The notes under the pieces: generated by a model
Database searches by the model: none
The model's input: only the letters and a program-made list of their open reading frames with translations
Told to the model about the DNA's origin: nothing
Position numbers and translations under genes: made by a program
Shown: piece after piece, positions 5,603-13,183 of the stretch
Position numbering within the stretch: the stretch's first letter is position 1
Layout: every line of letters begins with the position of its first letter
Assembly: GCA_905199285.1 (NCBI GenBank)
Contig: CAJKFZ010000048.1
Span: forward strand, 1 to 14,209
Direction: 5' to 3'
DNA length: 14,209 bases
From: an uncultured Ruminococcus sp.
GTDB taxonomy: Bacteria > Bacillota > Clostridia > Oscillospirales > Ruminococcaceae

Positions 5603-8263
5603 TTATGCTTTTTCGTTATCTGCAATAAACTTTTCAGGCATATCTGCTTCAACAAAATGCTTGCCATAGTATGCGTTAAGATACATCTGCTTTATTTCGC
5701 TCATAAGCGGATATCTCGGGTTAGCTCCTGTACACTGGTCGTCAAAAGCCTGTTCGGTCATTTCGTCAAGCTTTTCAAGGAATACATTTTCGTCGATGCC
5801 GTAATCCTGTATTGTCGCCTTGATTCCTACTTTTGCTTTAAGATCGTTGACGGCATTTATAAGTCCCTCAAGCTTTTCTTCGTTCGTATTTCCGCTTATT
5901 CCAAGACAATCAGCGATTTCGGCATAACGGGCAAGAGTATGCGGATGATCATACTGCGAGAATGTTCCCATTTTTGCCGGAGCTTCAGACGCATTGAAAC
6001 GCAGAACTTCCTCTATCATAAGAGCGTTTGCAACGCCGTGCGGCAGATGGTGGAACGCACCAAGTTTATGAGCCATAGAGTGACATACTCCGAGAAATGC
6101 GTTGGCAAAAGCCATGCCTGCCATCGTTGCGGCATTAGCCATCTTCTCACGAGCCTCAATATCGGTCTGACCGTTTTCGTATGCTCTCGGCAGATACTTG
6201 AATATAGTCTGTAATGCCTGCTTCGCAAGACCGTCCGTATAATCCGTTGCAAGCATCGAAGCGTAGGCTTCAAGAGCATGGGTAACAGCGTCGATACCAG
6301 ACGCTGCCGTGAGTCCCTTTGGAGCAGACATATGAAAATCAGTGTCGATAACTGCCATGTCCGGAAGCAGCTCGTAATCGGCAAGAGGATATTTCACACC
6401 GCTTTGTTCGTCCGTGATAACCGCAAACGGAGTTACCTCCGAACCTGTTCCGGCAGATGTCGGAATTGCAACAAAATAAGCCTTTTCTCCCATTTTTGGG
6501 AATGTGTAAACTCTCTTTCTGATGTCGATAAAGCGCATTGCCATATCCATAAAATCAGCCTCGGGATGTTCATACAGAACCCACATTATCTTAGCGGCGT
6601 CCATTGCCGAACCTCCGCCAAGAGCAATTATCGTATCCGGCTGGAACGATGTCATAATTGCCGCTCCCTCTTTTGCAGAGGCAAGAGTTGGGTCAGGAGC
6701 AACGTTAAAGAATGTCATATGCTCAATTCCCATTTCGTCCAGCTTATTGGTAATAGCCTTTGTATAGCCGTTCTGATAGAGAAACGTATCCGTTACGATA
6801 AATGCTCTCTTTTTACCCATCACTGTTTTCAGCTCGTCAAGAGCAGCCGGCAGACAGCCTTTCTTGATATAGATTTTTTCGGGCGCACGGAACCACAGCA
6901 TATTTTCCCTTCTTTCTGCAACCGTTTTTATATTGATAAGATGCATTACTCCTACATTCTCACTTACGGAATTTCCTCCCCATGAGCCACAGCCGAGTGT
7001 GAGTGACGGAGCAAGTTTAAAGTTATAAAGATCGCCGATACCTCCGTGGGAAGAAGGCGTATTAACAAGAATACGGCAGGTTTTCATACGATGACTGAAC
7101 TTTTCGATTTTTTCTGTTTCCGTAACTTCATTCAAATAAACCGAGGAAGTATGACCGTAACCTCCGTCGGCAACAAGTCTTTCAGCCTTATCAAGAGCGT
7201 CGTCAAAGTCTTTCGCCTTATACATGGCAAGAACAGGCGAAAGCTTTTCATGAGCAAACTCCTCGCTGAGTTCAACGCTTTCAACTTCTCCGATAAGAAT
7301 TTTCGTACCAGCAGGAACTTCCACTCCGGCAAGCGCAGCTATCTTAGCGGCAGGCTGTCCCACTATCTTCGCATTCAGCGCACCGTTAATGATAATGGTT
7401 TTTCTTACCTTTTCGGTTTCGGATTCCGTAAGGAAATAGCATCCTCTTGCGGCAAATTCACTTTTTACGGTATCGTATATATTCTCCAATACGATAACAG
7501 ACTGCTCGGAAGCGCAGATCATGCCGTTATCAAAAGTTTTGGAATGTATAACCGAACTTACTGCAAGCAGGATATCAGCGCTGTCATCAATAATTGCAGG
7601 AGTATTTCCCGCTCCTACGCCGAGCGCAGGCTTACCGCTTGAATAAGCCGCTTTAACCATTCCCGGTCCGCCTGTTGCAAGAATTATATCGGCCTCTTTC
7701 ATGACAATATTCGTCATTTCAATAGAGGGAACGTCTATCCAGTCAATAATGCCCTCGGGAGCTCCTGCGGCAACAGCAGCTTCGAGAACTATCCTTGCGG
7801 CTTCTATTGTAGACTTTTTTGCTCTTGGGTGCGGAGAAATAATAATTGCGTTTCTGGTTTTGAGTGCAATAAGGCACTTGAAAATAGCCGTTGAAGTTGG
7901 ATTCGTAGTCGGAATAACAGCAGCTATAACACCGATAGGTTCAGCGATTCTTTTGATTCCGTAAGCCTTATCCTCTTCAATTACTCCGCAGGTTTTTGTA
8001 TTTTTGTATGCGTTATAAATGTACTCGGACGCATAGTTGTTTTTGATAACCTTATCCTCAACAACTCCCATTCCCGTTTCTTCAACGGCAAGCTTTGCAA
8101 GCGGTATCCTTGCTTTATTTGCAGCAGATGCGGCGGCAAGAAAGATTTTGTCCACCTGCTCCTGCGTATAGGATGAAAAGAGCTGTTGTGCCTTTCGGGT
8201 ACGGCTGATAGCTTCCTCAAGCTTTTCAACGCTGTCCACAATTTTATAAGCCTCGTTCTCCAT
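5603..8263 (-). CDS. adhE: Bifunctional acetaldehyde-CoA/alcohol dehydrogenase
   Basis: This 886-aa two-domain enzyme reduces acetyl-CoA to acetaldehyde and then ethanol, using two NADH, and regenerates NAD+ in fermentation. The N-terminal aldehyde dehydrogenase domain (about 1-445) has the catalytic Cys250 in DNGMICASEQ and the nucleotide site GVGAGNTPA (215-223). The C-terminal iron-dependent alcohol dehydrogenase (about 455-870) has GGGSAMD (549-555) and iron ligands D658, H662, H728 and H742, in register with E. coli AdhE. The length is normal and I see no break. The start is fixed by TAGGAGG before ATG 8263. It is the first gene after a clear promoter, with a kinase gene 23 bp behind. 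Family members assemble into cytosolic filaments (spirosomes). I found no convincing Rex palindrome upstream, although redox control would be expected. Confidence 0.97.
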   Translation of the reverse strand: MENEAYKIVDSVEKLEEAISRTRKAQQLFSSYTQEQVDKIFLAAASAANKARIPLAKLAVEETGMGVVEDKVIKNNYASEYIYNAYKNTKTCGVIEEDKAYGIKRIAEPIGVIAAVIPTTNPTSTAIFKCLIALKTRNAIIISPHPRAKKSTIEAARIVLEAAVAAGAPEGIIDWIDVPSIEMTNIVMKEADIILATGGPGMVKAAYSSGKPALGVGAGNTPAIIDDSADILLAVSSVIHSKTFDNGMICASEQSVIVLENIYDTVKSEFAARGCYFLTESETEKVRKTIIINGALNAKIVGQPAAKIAALAGVEVPAGTKILIGEVESVELSEEFAHEKLSPVLAMYKAKDFDDALDKAERLVADGGYGHTSSVYLNEVTETEKIEKFSHRMKTCRILVNTPSSHGGIGDLYNFKLAPSLTLGCGSWGGNSVSENVGVMHLINIKTVAERRENMLWFRAPEKIYIKKGCLPAALDELKTVMGKKRAFIVTDTFLYQNGYTKAITNKLDEMGIEHMTFFNVAPDPTLASAKEGAAIMTSFQPDTIIALGGGSAMDAAKIMWVLYEHPEADFMDMAMRFIDIRKRVYTFPKMGEKAYFVAIPTSAGTGSEVTPFAVITDEQSGVKYPLADYELLPDMAVIDTDFHMSAPKGLTAASGIDAVTHALEAYASMLATDYTDGLAKQALQTIFKYLPRAYENGQTDIEAREKMANAATMAGMAFANAFLGVCHSMAHKLGAFHHLPHGVANALMIEEVLRFNASEAPAKMGTFSQYDHPHTLARYAEIADCLGISGNTNEEKLEGLINAVNDLKAKVGIKATIQDYGIDENVFLEKLDEMTEQAFDDQCTGANPRYPLMSEIKQMYLNAYYGKHFVEADMPEKFIADNEKA

Positions 8264-8342
8264 AGTTATCCTCCTAAAAAATATTCTGTATATTCTGATA
8301 GCCTTTTGACTTTATTATAGATTCTGTCTTTTACTCTATCTT

Positions 8343-8371
8343 ATTATATCATGTTATATGCAAAATAGCAA
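8343..8371 (-). promoter_or_regulatory. Sigma-A promoter for adhE
   Basis: Minus-strand TTGCTA (8371-8366), a 17-bp spacer and a perfect TATAAT (8348-8343). The expected start point is near 8336, giving a leader of about 73 nt ending in the AGGAGG site. A second TATAAT (8319-8314) inside the leader has no fitting -35. Confidence 0.7.
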
Positions 8372-8411
8372 GAAAAAAACGCTGGAAGGTTGAATTTTTT
8401 TGTTATTTTAC

Positions 8412-8443
8412 AAAAAAATAAGAGCAGTACAAATATACTGCTC
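8412..8443 (-). terminator. Intrinsic terminator ending the acyl-transfer operon
   Basis: GAGCAGTA (8422-8429) pairs with TACTGCTC (8436-8443) around a 6-nt loop. On the minus strand the stem is followed by TTATTTTTTTG (8421-8411). It lies about 40 bp beyond the SCP2-like gene and upstream of the adhE promoter, so it separates the two units. Confidence 0.85.
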
Positions 8444-8484
8444 CATTTTTAATACTTTAAGGAATGGCACGTTAAACTCTGAAT

Positions 8485-8826
8485 TTATTCTGCCTGTTTT
8501 TTGATATTATCAATTATCTTTGAAAATTCAAGAGCTTTTTCAATACTGCCCTCGATTTTAAGTTTTCCCATAGTAAACGCTTTTACAGGACTAAGAGTTC
8601 CCTCACATATCTTCAGAAAATTTTTTCCTGATACGATAAATATACAGTCACGGTCGTAATACTCATAAGGTTCAACCGAAACTATGCCGTCCTTGAGTGC
8701 GATGTAGAATGCTCCCTCGCCCTCTCCGACAATATTGATCTGAACGGCTATTCTTCCCTCAAGACCATCTGTGTTATGAGAAAAGATCAGTTCTCTCGTT
8801 TTTGTAAAAATTTCTTCGTAAGTCAT
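8485..8826 (-). CDS. SCP2 sterol-carrier-like lipid-binding protein
   Basis: 113 aa. The pattern is that of the SCP2 fold: an amphipathic N-terminal helix, a beta region with GEGAFYIALKDG (36-47), a short acidic tyrosine-rich stretch, and the diagnostic C-terminal segment AFTMGKLKIEGS (83-94) followed by the helix that closes the hydrophobic tunnel. SCP2 proteins bind fatty acyl chains, acyl-CoA or other lipids and do not catalyse. No signal peptide. AAGGAG lies 7 nt before ATG 8826, and the gene starts 12 bp after the ligase stop, as the last gene of the operon. In this setting it may hold or deliver the acyl substrate or the lipid product; that role is inference. Confidence 0.85.
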   Translation of the reverse strand: MTYEEIFTKTRELIFSHNTDGLEGRIAVQINIVGEGEGAFYIALKDGIVSVEPYEYYDRDCIFIVSGKNFLKICEGTLSPVKAFTMGKLKIEGSIEKALEFSKIIDNIKKQAE

Positions 8827-8838
8827 AATATTCTCCTT

Positions 8839-10383
8839 TTATTTTAATATTCTTCCATGTTCAGACTGACTACGCTTGATCTTCTTAGATGTAGTTTTTT
8901 CAAATTCAGTCTCTCTTATACGCAAACGGCGGATATTCTTTGCCGAAGTAACCGTTCTGTTGATACTGTCTACTATTTCACGAAATTTCGATTCAAGCTC
9001 TTCACTTCTCCAATCAGCGCAAACATTCTGATCTGGGAATATCTCTGCACAGATAACGTTTTCTTCACTGTAAACCAGAATTTCTGAAATAAAGTCTATA
9101 CCTGCAAACTTATTTTCCAGTTCTTCCGGCGAAACGTTTTCTCCGTTTGAAAGAATTATAAGATTCTTCTTTCTGCCTGTGATAAAAATGCGATTCTTTT
9201 CATCAACGTAGCCAAGATCACCTGTATGAAGCCATCCGTCGGAGGTAAGCGTTTCTGCCGTTGCAGCTTCGTCCTTATAATATCCTGCCATTACGGAAGG
9301 ACTTTTCACCATGATCTCGCCTTCCTCTATTTTTACCTGACATCCGTTTACTATGATTCCGACATCTCCCGCACATTCAGTATCAAACTTGTCCGCTGTT
9401 GAGATTCTGGGCGAACACTCCGTCATGCCGTAGCCCTGAGCCATATGAAATCCCATGTCAATATACGCCTTCTGAAGCTCCGGACGAAGATATGCTCCGC
9501 CGCTGTAAATGGTTTTCAGTCTGCCGCCGAACACTGCATTTGCAATTGCCGCCATAGGAACATCAGGTTTTGCAGCCGAAGCCGCTTTGATCTGCTTATA
9601 CATAGTTTCAGCTATCATCGGAACTATCAGCATTATAGTCGGACGGAATAATTTAAGATTCTGGGGAATTCTCAGCATTGAATCATTGAGGCAAAGTTCA
9701 TTTCCGTATCGCAGAGAACACAGTATATCGCAGGTAAAGCAGTAAATATGATGTATCGGAAGTACGGAAAGAACAACGTCATCCGGTGTGCTTTCGTTAT
9801 CCTGACACATTGTATTATCAACAAGATTGCTGTGAAGCAGCATAACTCCCTTGCTTTTTCCTGTAGTTCCGGAAGTATAGGATATCGCTGCAAGCGTCTG
9901 CGGAGAGACTTCCGGCAGCTCTTCCGGTTCGTTTTCAGCAAGGATATTCTGAAAATCTTCACCAAATGAAACGTAAATGTTAACGTCCGGACACATCCTG
10001 CGAAGTTCCGGAATCATTTTTTCGTATCGGCTGTCATAAAAGAATATCTCTGAATCTGAACGATTCAGAAGTTCGGCGATGTCCTCACAGCCAAGCTGAG
10101 CGTCAAGCGGAACAGCCGCATTTCCGCCGCAGACCGTTCCAAAATAGCTTACGAGCCACGCATAGCTCGACCCTCCGATAACGGCGGCATGAAGCGCTGT
10201 TCCCTCTTCAGAACGTTTGGAGCTGACAAATACCGCCATTCGCTTTACATCCTCACAAAAACGGCGGAACGATTTTTCACATACGTCATTTCCATGCTTT
10301 TCCTTCAAAAAAACTTTGTCGCCGTATTCCGCAGCTGAAGCCAAAACCAGATCCTGTAGCGTCTTGATGCTAAATTTATCCAT
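8839..10383 (-). CDS. Acyl-AMP ligase / acyl-CoA synthetase-like adenylating enzyme
   Basis: 514 aa of the ANL superfamily, which activates a carboxylic acid with ATP to an acyl-adenylate. Visible motifs: P-loop YTSGTTGKSKG (169-179), GYGMTE (317-322), TGD (387-389), the hinge region GRKKNLIILSNGEN (404-417) and the C-terminal catalytic lysine in TSKKIKR (about Lys501). With a stand-alone ACP gene immediately upstream, the acyl group is probably passed to that carrier rather than only to CoA. I set the start at ATG 10383 because GGAGG (10393-10389) is spaced 5 nt from it; an in-frame ATG at 10395 overlaps the ACP stop (TAATG) but puts GGAGG inside the gene and lacks its own site. Substrate chain length cannot be read from the sequence. 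No membrane segments. Confidence 0.92.
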   Translation of the reverse strand: MDKFSIKTLQDLVLASAAEYGDKVFLKEKHGNDVCEKSFRRFCEDVKRMAVFVSSKRSEEGTALHAAVIGGSSYAWLVSYFGTVCGGNAAVPLDAQLGCEDIAELLNRSDSEIFFYDSRYEKMIPELRRMCPDVNIYVSFGEDFQNILAENEPEELPEVSPQTLAAISYTSGTTGKSKGVMLLHSNLVDNTMCQDNESTPDDVVLSVLPIHHIYCFTCDILCSLRYGNELCLNDSMLRIPQNLKLFRPTIMLIVPMIAETMYKQIKAASAAKPDVPMAAIANAVFGGRLKTIYSGGAYLRPELQKAYIDMGFHMAQGYGMTECSPRISTADKFDTECAGDVGIIVNGCQVKIEEGEIMVKSPSVMAGYYKDEAATAETLTSDGWLHTGDLGYVDEKNRIFITGRKKNLIILSNGENVSPEELENKFAGIDFISEILVYSEENVICAEIFPDQNVCADWRSEELESKFREIVDSINRTVTSAKNIRRLRIRETEFEKTTSKKIKRSQSEHGRILK

Positions 10384-10394
10384 AATAGCCTCCA

Positions 10395-10622
10395 TTAGTC
10401 TTTAAGCTTTTCAAGGTAAGCTATCGCCTCGCCTACTGTCCGGAGATTTACAACTTCGGTTTCGTCAACAGTAACGCCGAATTCCGTTTCAAGATCTCCA
10501 AGCATACACATAAAATCGTAGGAATTCAGTCCGATATCCTCAATGAGGCGTGAATTTTCAGTAATTTCCTCCGGAGCTGTCTCTACATAATTGCAGATGA
10601 TCTCTTTCATTTTATCCAACAT
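10395..10622 (-). CDS. Stand-alone acyl/peptidyl carrier protein
   Basis: 75 aa, acidic, four-helix ACP size. The phosphopantetheine attachment serine is Ser34 in DIGLNSYDF; the usual DSL core is replaced by NSY, so this is not the housekeeping fatty-acid ACP (which keeps DSL). It lies between the condensation-domain gene (13 bp before) and the ligase gene, with GGAGG upstream of ATG 10622. It should be converted to the holo form by a phosphopantetheinyl transferase encoded elsewhere, be loaded by the neighbouring ligase and donate its acyl group to the condensation-like enzyme. The loading partner is inferred from gene order. Confidence 0.92.
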   Translation of the reverse strand: MLDKMKEIICNYVETAPEEITENSRLIEDIGLNSYDFMCMLGDLETEFGVTVDETEVVNLRTVGEAIAYLEKLKD

Positions 10623-10635
10623 AACATTTCCTCCA

Positions 10636-12042
10636 TTATATCATTTTCAGTATATCGCTGATCGTTCTTGTTTCATCTTCAATTCCTCTGAAAAGAACAC
10701 GGCAGAGATAATAGTAAAAATACTGCATTTCATGTTCGGTAACAGCGTCCACTCTGTACTCAAAATTAAAGTTCAGACCGTTATCCTCCGGACGATGCAT
10801 TACAGTAAGGTACAGCGGCTGTCCTGCTACTCCGTTTGTGTACCAATAGCTCTTGTAAGGGATATCAGGCATTTCATGTATACTCTGATGCATCGTAAGC
10901 GGCTGGTAAGTCAGGCTGAGACTCTCGTAGCTTGTTCCCGGCTTATTTTTCCAGTATTGTCCACGTTTCATCGTCAACTCAATAGGATCATAGTTTGCAT
11001 GACGGAAAATCCTGCTCTGTTCCGCCTGTATCATACGCACTCCGTCTAAAAAGGTCATATCGGGTTCCATAATAGTACGAAGCGGGAAGAAATGGATTCT
11101 TGTTCCGCCTGAATATTTTTCGGAAAGCGTTCCCCTTCTTGCAATACAGGTTTTGACGGAAACGTCCTTTTCGTCGTCGTTGAACTTGGAGAGAACAGTA
11201 CGCAGTCCCATAAGAAGCAGGCTTGCCATAGGCACATGATTCAGCTCGCAAAACTTCATCAGACGCATCGAAGCCTCTTTTTCAAGTGAATAAACCGAAA
11301 TGGAAGCTTCCGGACTTTTTGATATGACCATTGCCCATCTCTGCTCCGGATTCTGATTTTCACGTCTTTGTGTGAGAAGCCGTCCCTGTCCGGCAAAGTC
11401 TGTGTACATCGGTTCATCCTTTGCAATTTCCTGCATCCAGAACTCTTCGTCACGCTTTCTTGCGGCAGAATCAGCTTCATAAGCAAGGTCTTTTTCAAGC
11501 TGTGCAATATACGATTTCATTGGCTTTGGCATTTCAGTTCCATAACGCATTGAACAATATGTTTCAAGCACAGCACGGTTAAATCCGATAATAGAGCTTG
11601 AATCCATTGTCATATGATCAACTTTAAGATAAACGCCGTTATAGCCATTTGGCAACTTTATCATAACTACTTGATTCATCGGCTTATTAAATCGTTCAAA
11701 CGGTTCTGCCGTCCAGCGGCGCATTTCGTCATGAGCCTTTTCCTCATTCCAGCCGGAGAAGTCTGCAAACGGAATTTCACGTTCTTCAAAGGGTGCTATA
11801 TATTGATAAACTGCTCCGTCATCATCCTGTACAAAACGCAGCCGCATTGTATCAAACATTTCATAAGCGTGATAGATCGCTTTTTTCAGAAGCGAAAAAT
11901 CAACCTCCTGCTGAACGTAAAGTCCCGTGCCGATACAAAGAACCTGCGTTGGACAATATCGTATAGTATAATAGTGAAGGCGCTGTGCTGCACACAACGG
12001 ATAACACTTCATAACTGCGCCGTTAATACTAATTTCTTTCAT
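10636..12042 (-). CDS. Stand-alone condensation-domain (CoA-dependent acyltransferase superfamily) protein
   Basis: 468 aa, the size of one NRPS C domain or a PapA-like acyltransferase. The N-terminus MKCYPLCAAQRLHYY (11-25) matches the C1 signature. The catalytic motif reads DHMTMDS (142-148): the second, catalytic His (His143) and Asp147 are kept, but the first His is Asp and the Gly is Ser. RIHFFPLR (315-322) matches the conserved PLR segment of the second lobe. Such enzymes transfer an acyl group from a carrier protein to an amine or alcohol. No membrane segment. The start ATG 12042 follows AGGGGTGA, which overlaps the end of the hydrolase gene (13 bp gap). With the ACP and ligase it forms a minimal activation-carrier-transfer set. 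The acceptor is unknown. Confidence 0.85.
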   Translation of the reverse strand: MKEISINGAVMKCYPLCAAQRLHYYTIRYCPTQVLCIGTGLYVQQEVDFSLLKKAIYHAYEMFDTMRLRFVQDDDGAVYQYIAPFEEREIPFADFSGWNEEKAHDEMRRWTAEPFERFNKPMNQVVMIKLPNGYNGVYLKVDHMTMDSSSIIGFNRAVLETYCSMRYGTEMPKPMKSYIAQLEKDLAYEADSAARKRDEEFWMQEIAKDEPMYTDFAGQGRLLTQRRENQNPEQRWAMVISKSPEASISVYSLEKEASMRLMKFCELNHVPMASLLLMGLRTVLSKFNDDEKDVSVKTCIARRGTLSEKYSGGTRIHFFPLRTIMEPDMTFLDGVRMIQAEQSRIFRHANYDPIELTMKRGQYWKNKPGTSYESLSLTYQPLTMHQSIHEMPDIPYKSYWYTNGVAGQPLYLTVMHRPEDNGLNFNFEYRVDAVTEHEMQYFYYYLCRVLFRGIEDETRTISDILKMI

Positions 12043-12055
12043 TTCACATCACCCC

Positions 12056-13009
12056 TCAGTCGACATACTTTTTGGTAAACTTTTTTATTGCCGCTTCATA
12101 AGTTTCAGTGCCCTCATAGTACGATGCTGCATGAGCTGCATTCGGTATGAGAAGAAGTTCTTTTTCCGAACGGCACTGTTCATAATTTTTTATGCTCATC
12201 CATGTCGGAACGAAAGTATCCTCGGTTCCGTGGATAAACAATATCGGCAGACTGGTCTTTTTGACTGCGTCCAGAGTCGAGTAATCACGGAATCCATAGC
12301 CTGCCTTTTTGCGACAGAGAGCATCGTTAATGTTCATAACCGGAAATGCCGGCAAATGATAATCACGTTTCAGAATATGCGAAAAAACGTCGTAAGGCGA
12401 GGTAAAGGCGCAGTCTGCAACAACTGCTTTTACACTATCGGATAAACCTGAAACAGCTGATGCCATAAGCACTGTCGTTGCACCCATTGAAACACCGTAA
12501 AGCACAATTTGTTTGCTTTTTTCAAAGCGTTCGTCAATGTAATCTACCCAACTGCGACAGTCGTAACGATCAAGTATACCGAATCCGATGTAGCTGCCCT
12601 CGCTTTTCCCGTGCGCTCTGTGGTCAACAAGCAGACAATCGTAGCCAAGTTTGTGGAAAAATACGGCTATGGAGGAACAATCCTTTATTCCGCATCCGGT
12701 ATAGCCGTGATTGCAGATCACAAGCTTATCGCTTTTTTCTTCCGCCGGAAAATAATCGGCATGAAGTCTCAGACCATCGTTCGACAGAATGGTGATATGC
12801 TCAAGCTCCTGTGCGGTAAGCCATTCACGATTTGGGGTAATGAATTTCTTATACTCTTCCCATTTCTGCATATCCGCCATTTCACTCAGATCGACTCTTA
12901 AAGCGTCCTGACGTGGGATCACACGATTAAACAGCGTTAAAGCTCCTGCGGTACAGGCTGCGGCTGCGCCTCCGGCAAAAATAGCTCCTCCCAATAACAT
13001 TTTTCGCAT
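12056..13009 (-). CDS. Membrane-anchored alpha/beta-hydrolase
   Basis: 317 aa. Residues about 4-28 form a glycine/alanine-rich hydrophobic helix after MRK, an uncleaved anchor or signal segment that places the catalytic domain at the membrane, probably outside. The fold is clear: oxyanion HGYTG (101-105), DHRAHGKSEG (129-138), nucleophile elbow GVSMG (Ser174), acid GTED (Asp264) and NAAH (His293), so the triad is complete. The nearest types are membrane esterase/acylaminoacyl-peptidase-like hydrolases. AAGGAG lies 9 nt before ATG 13009. As the first gene of the operon under the TetR operators, it may release, trim or detoxify the product; it could equally be an esterase for an external lipid. 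The substrate is not readable. Confidence 0.88.
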   Translation of the reverse strand: MRKMLLGGAIFAGGAAAACTAGALTLFNRVIPRQDALRVDLSEMADMQKWEEYKKFITPNREWLTAQELEHITILSNDGLRLHADYFPAEEKSDKLVICNHGYTGCGIKDCSSIAVFFHKLGYDCLLVDHRAHGKSEGSYIGFGILDRYDCRSWVDYIDERFEKSKQIVLYGVSMGATTVLMASAVSGLSDSVKAVVADCAFTSPYDVFSHILKRDYHLPAFPVMNINDALCRKKAGYGFRDYSTLDAVKKTSLPILFIHGTEDTFVPTWMSIKNYEQCRSEKELLLIPNAAHAASYYEGTETYEAAIKKFTKKYVD

Positions 13010-13030
13010 TATTATACACTCCTTTACACG

Positions 13031-13049
13031 ATTCGACCGTCGGTCGAAT
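13031..13049. promoter_or_regulatory. TetR-type operator 1
   Basis: ATTCGACCG-T-CGGTCGAAT is a perfect 9+1+9 palindrome. It lies at about +8 to +26 of the predicted acyl-operon transcript, just upstream of the hydrolase ribosome binding site, where a bound repressor would block elongation. It shares the core GACCGnCGGTC with operator 2. Confidence 0.8.
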
Positions 13050-13062
13050 TTAGATTACGTTT

Positions 13063-13091
13063 ATTATATCACCTTTTCGACCGCCGGTCAA
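13063..13091 (-). promoter_or_regulatory. Sigma-A promoter of the hydrolase/acyl-transfer operon
   Basis: Minus-strand TTGACC (13091-13086), a 17-bp spacer and TATAAT (13068-13063). The expected start is near 13056, leaving a leader of about 47 nt. Operator 2 covers the inner edge of the -35 and part of the spacer, and operator 1 lies just after the start, so repression by the adjacent TetR protein is expected. Confidence 0.85.
13079..13089. promoter_or_regulatory. TetR-type operator 2
   Basis: GACCG-C-CGGTC, a perfect 5+1+5 core with the left flank TTC as in operator 1 and a degenerate right flank. Its centre (13084) is 44 bp from that of operator 1 (13040), close to four helical turns, placing both sites on one face of the helix. 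It overlaps the -35 of the acyl operon and lies about 26 bp upstream of the tetR -35. Confidence 0.75.
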
Positions 13092-13114
13092 CTGTTTTTT
13101 CTCATAAGATTGTC

Positions 13115-13143
13115 TTGAAAATAATAAGCGAATATGTTATAAT
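13115..13143 (+). promoter_or_regulatory. Sigma-A promoter of the tetR gene
   Basis: TTGAAA (13115-13120), a 17-bp spacer and TATAAT (13138-13143). The start is expected near 13150, with a leader of about 34 nt ending in GGAAGGA. A small inverted repeat GTACA-TATT-TGTAC (13145-13158) sits across the predicted start point. Confidence 0.8.
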
Positions 13144-13183
13144 AGTACATATTTGTACAAAACATTAACGGAAGGAAAATACT

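Noticed and set aside
5657..7964. Several long open frames on the plus strand opposite adhE (for example 5657-6214, 6278-6985, 7046-7642)
   Set aside because: They mirror a full-length, motif-complete AdhE, have no ribosome binding sites and have low-complexity Ser/Arg/Cys-rich products typical of antisense shadows.
8314..8319. Second TATAAT in the adhE leader as an extra promoter
   Set aside because: No acceptable -35 at 16-18 bp; the upstream TTGCTA-17-TATAAT is better.
8400..8413. Rex-like site (TTGT....ACAA) upstream of adhE
   Set aside because: Arms are only 4 bp with wrong spacing for TTGTTAANNNNTTAACAA, and the sequence is explained as the U-tract of the upstream terminator.
10384..10395. 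Ligase start at 10395 overlapping the ACP stop
   Set aside because: The GGAGG would be inside the first codons; it is correctly spaced for ATG 10383. Translational coupling through TAATG cannot be fully excluded.
8839..12042. Fragmented multidomain NRPS
   Set aside because: Each gene has its own ribosome binding site and start, and complete domain boundaries; there are no frameshift or linker remnants.
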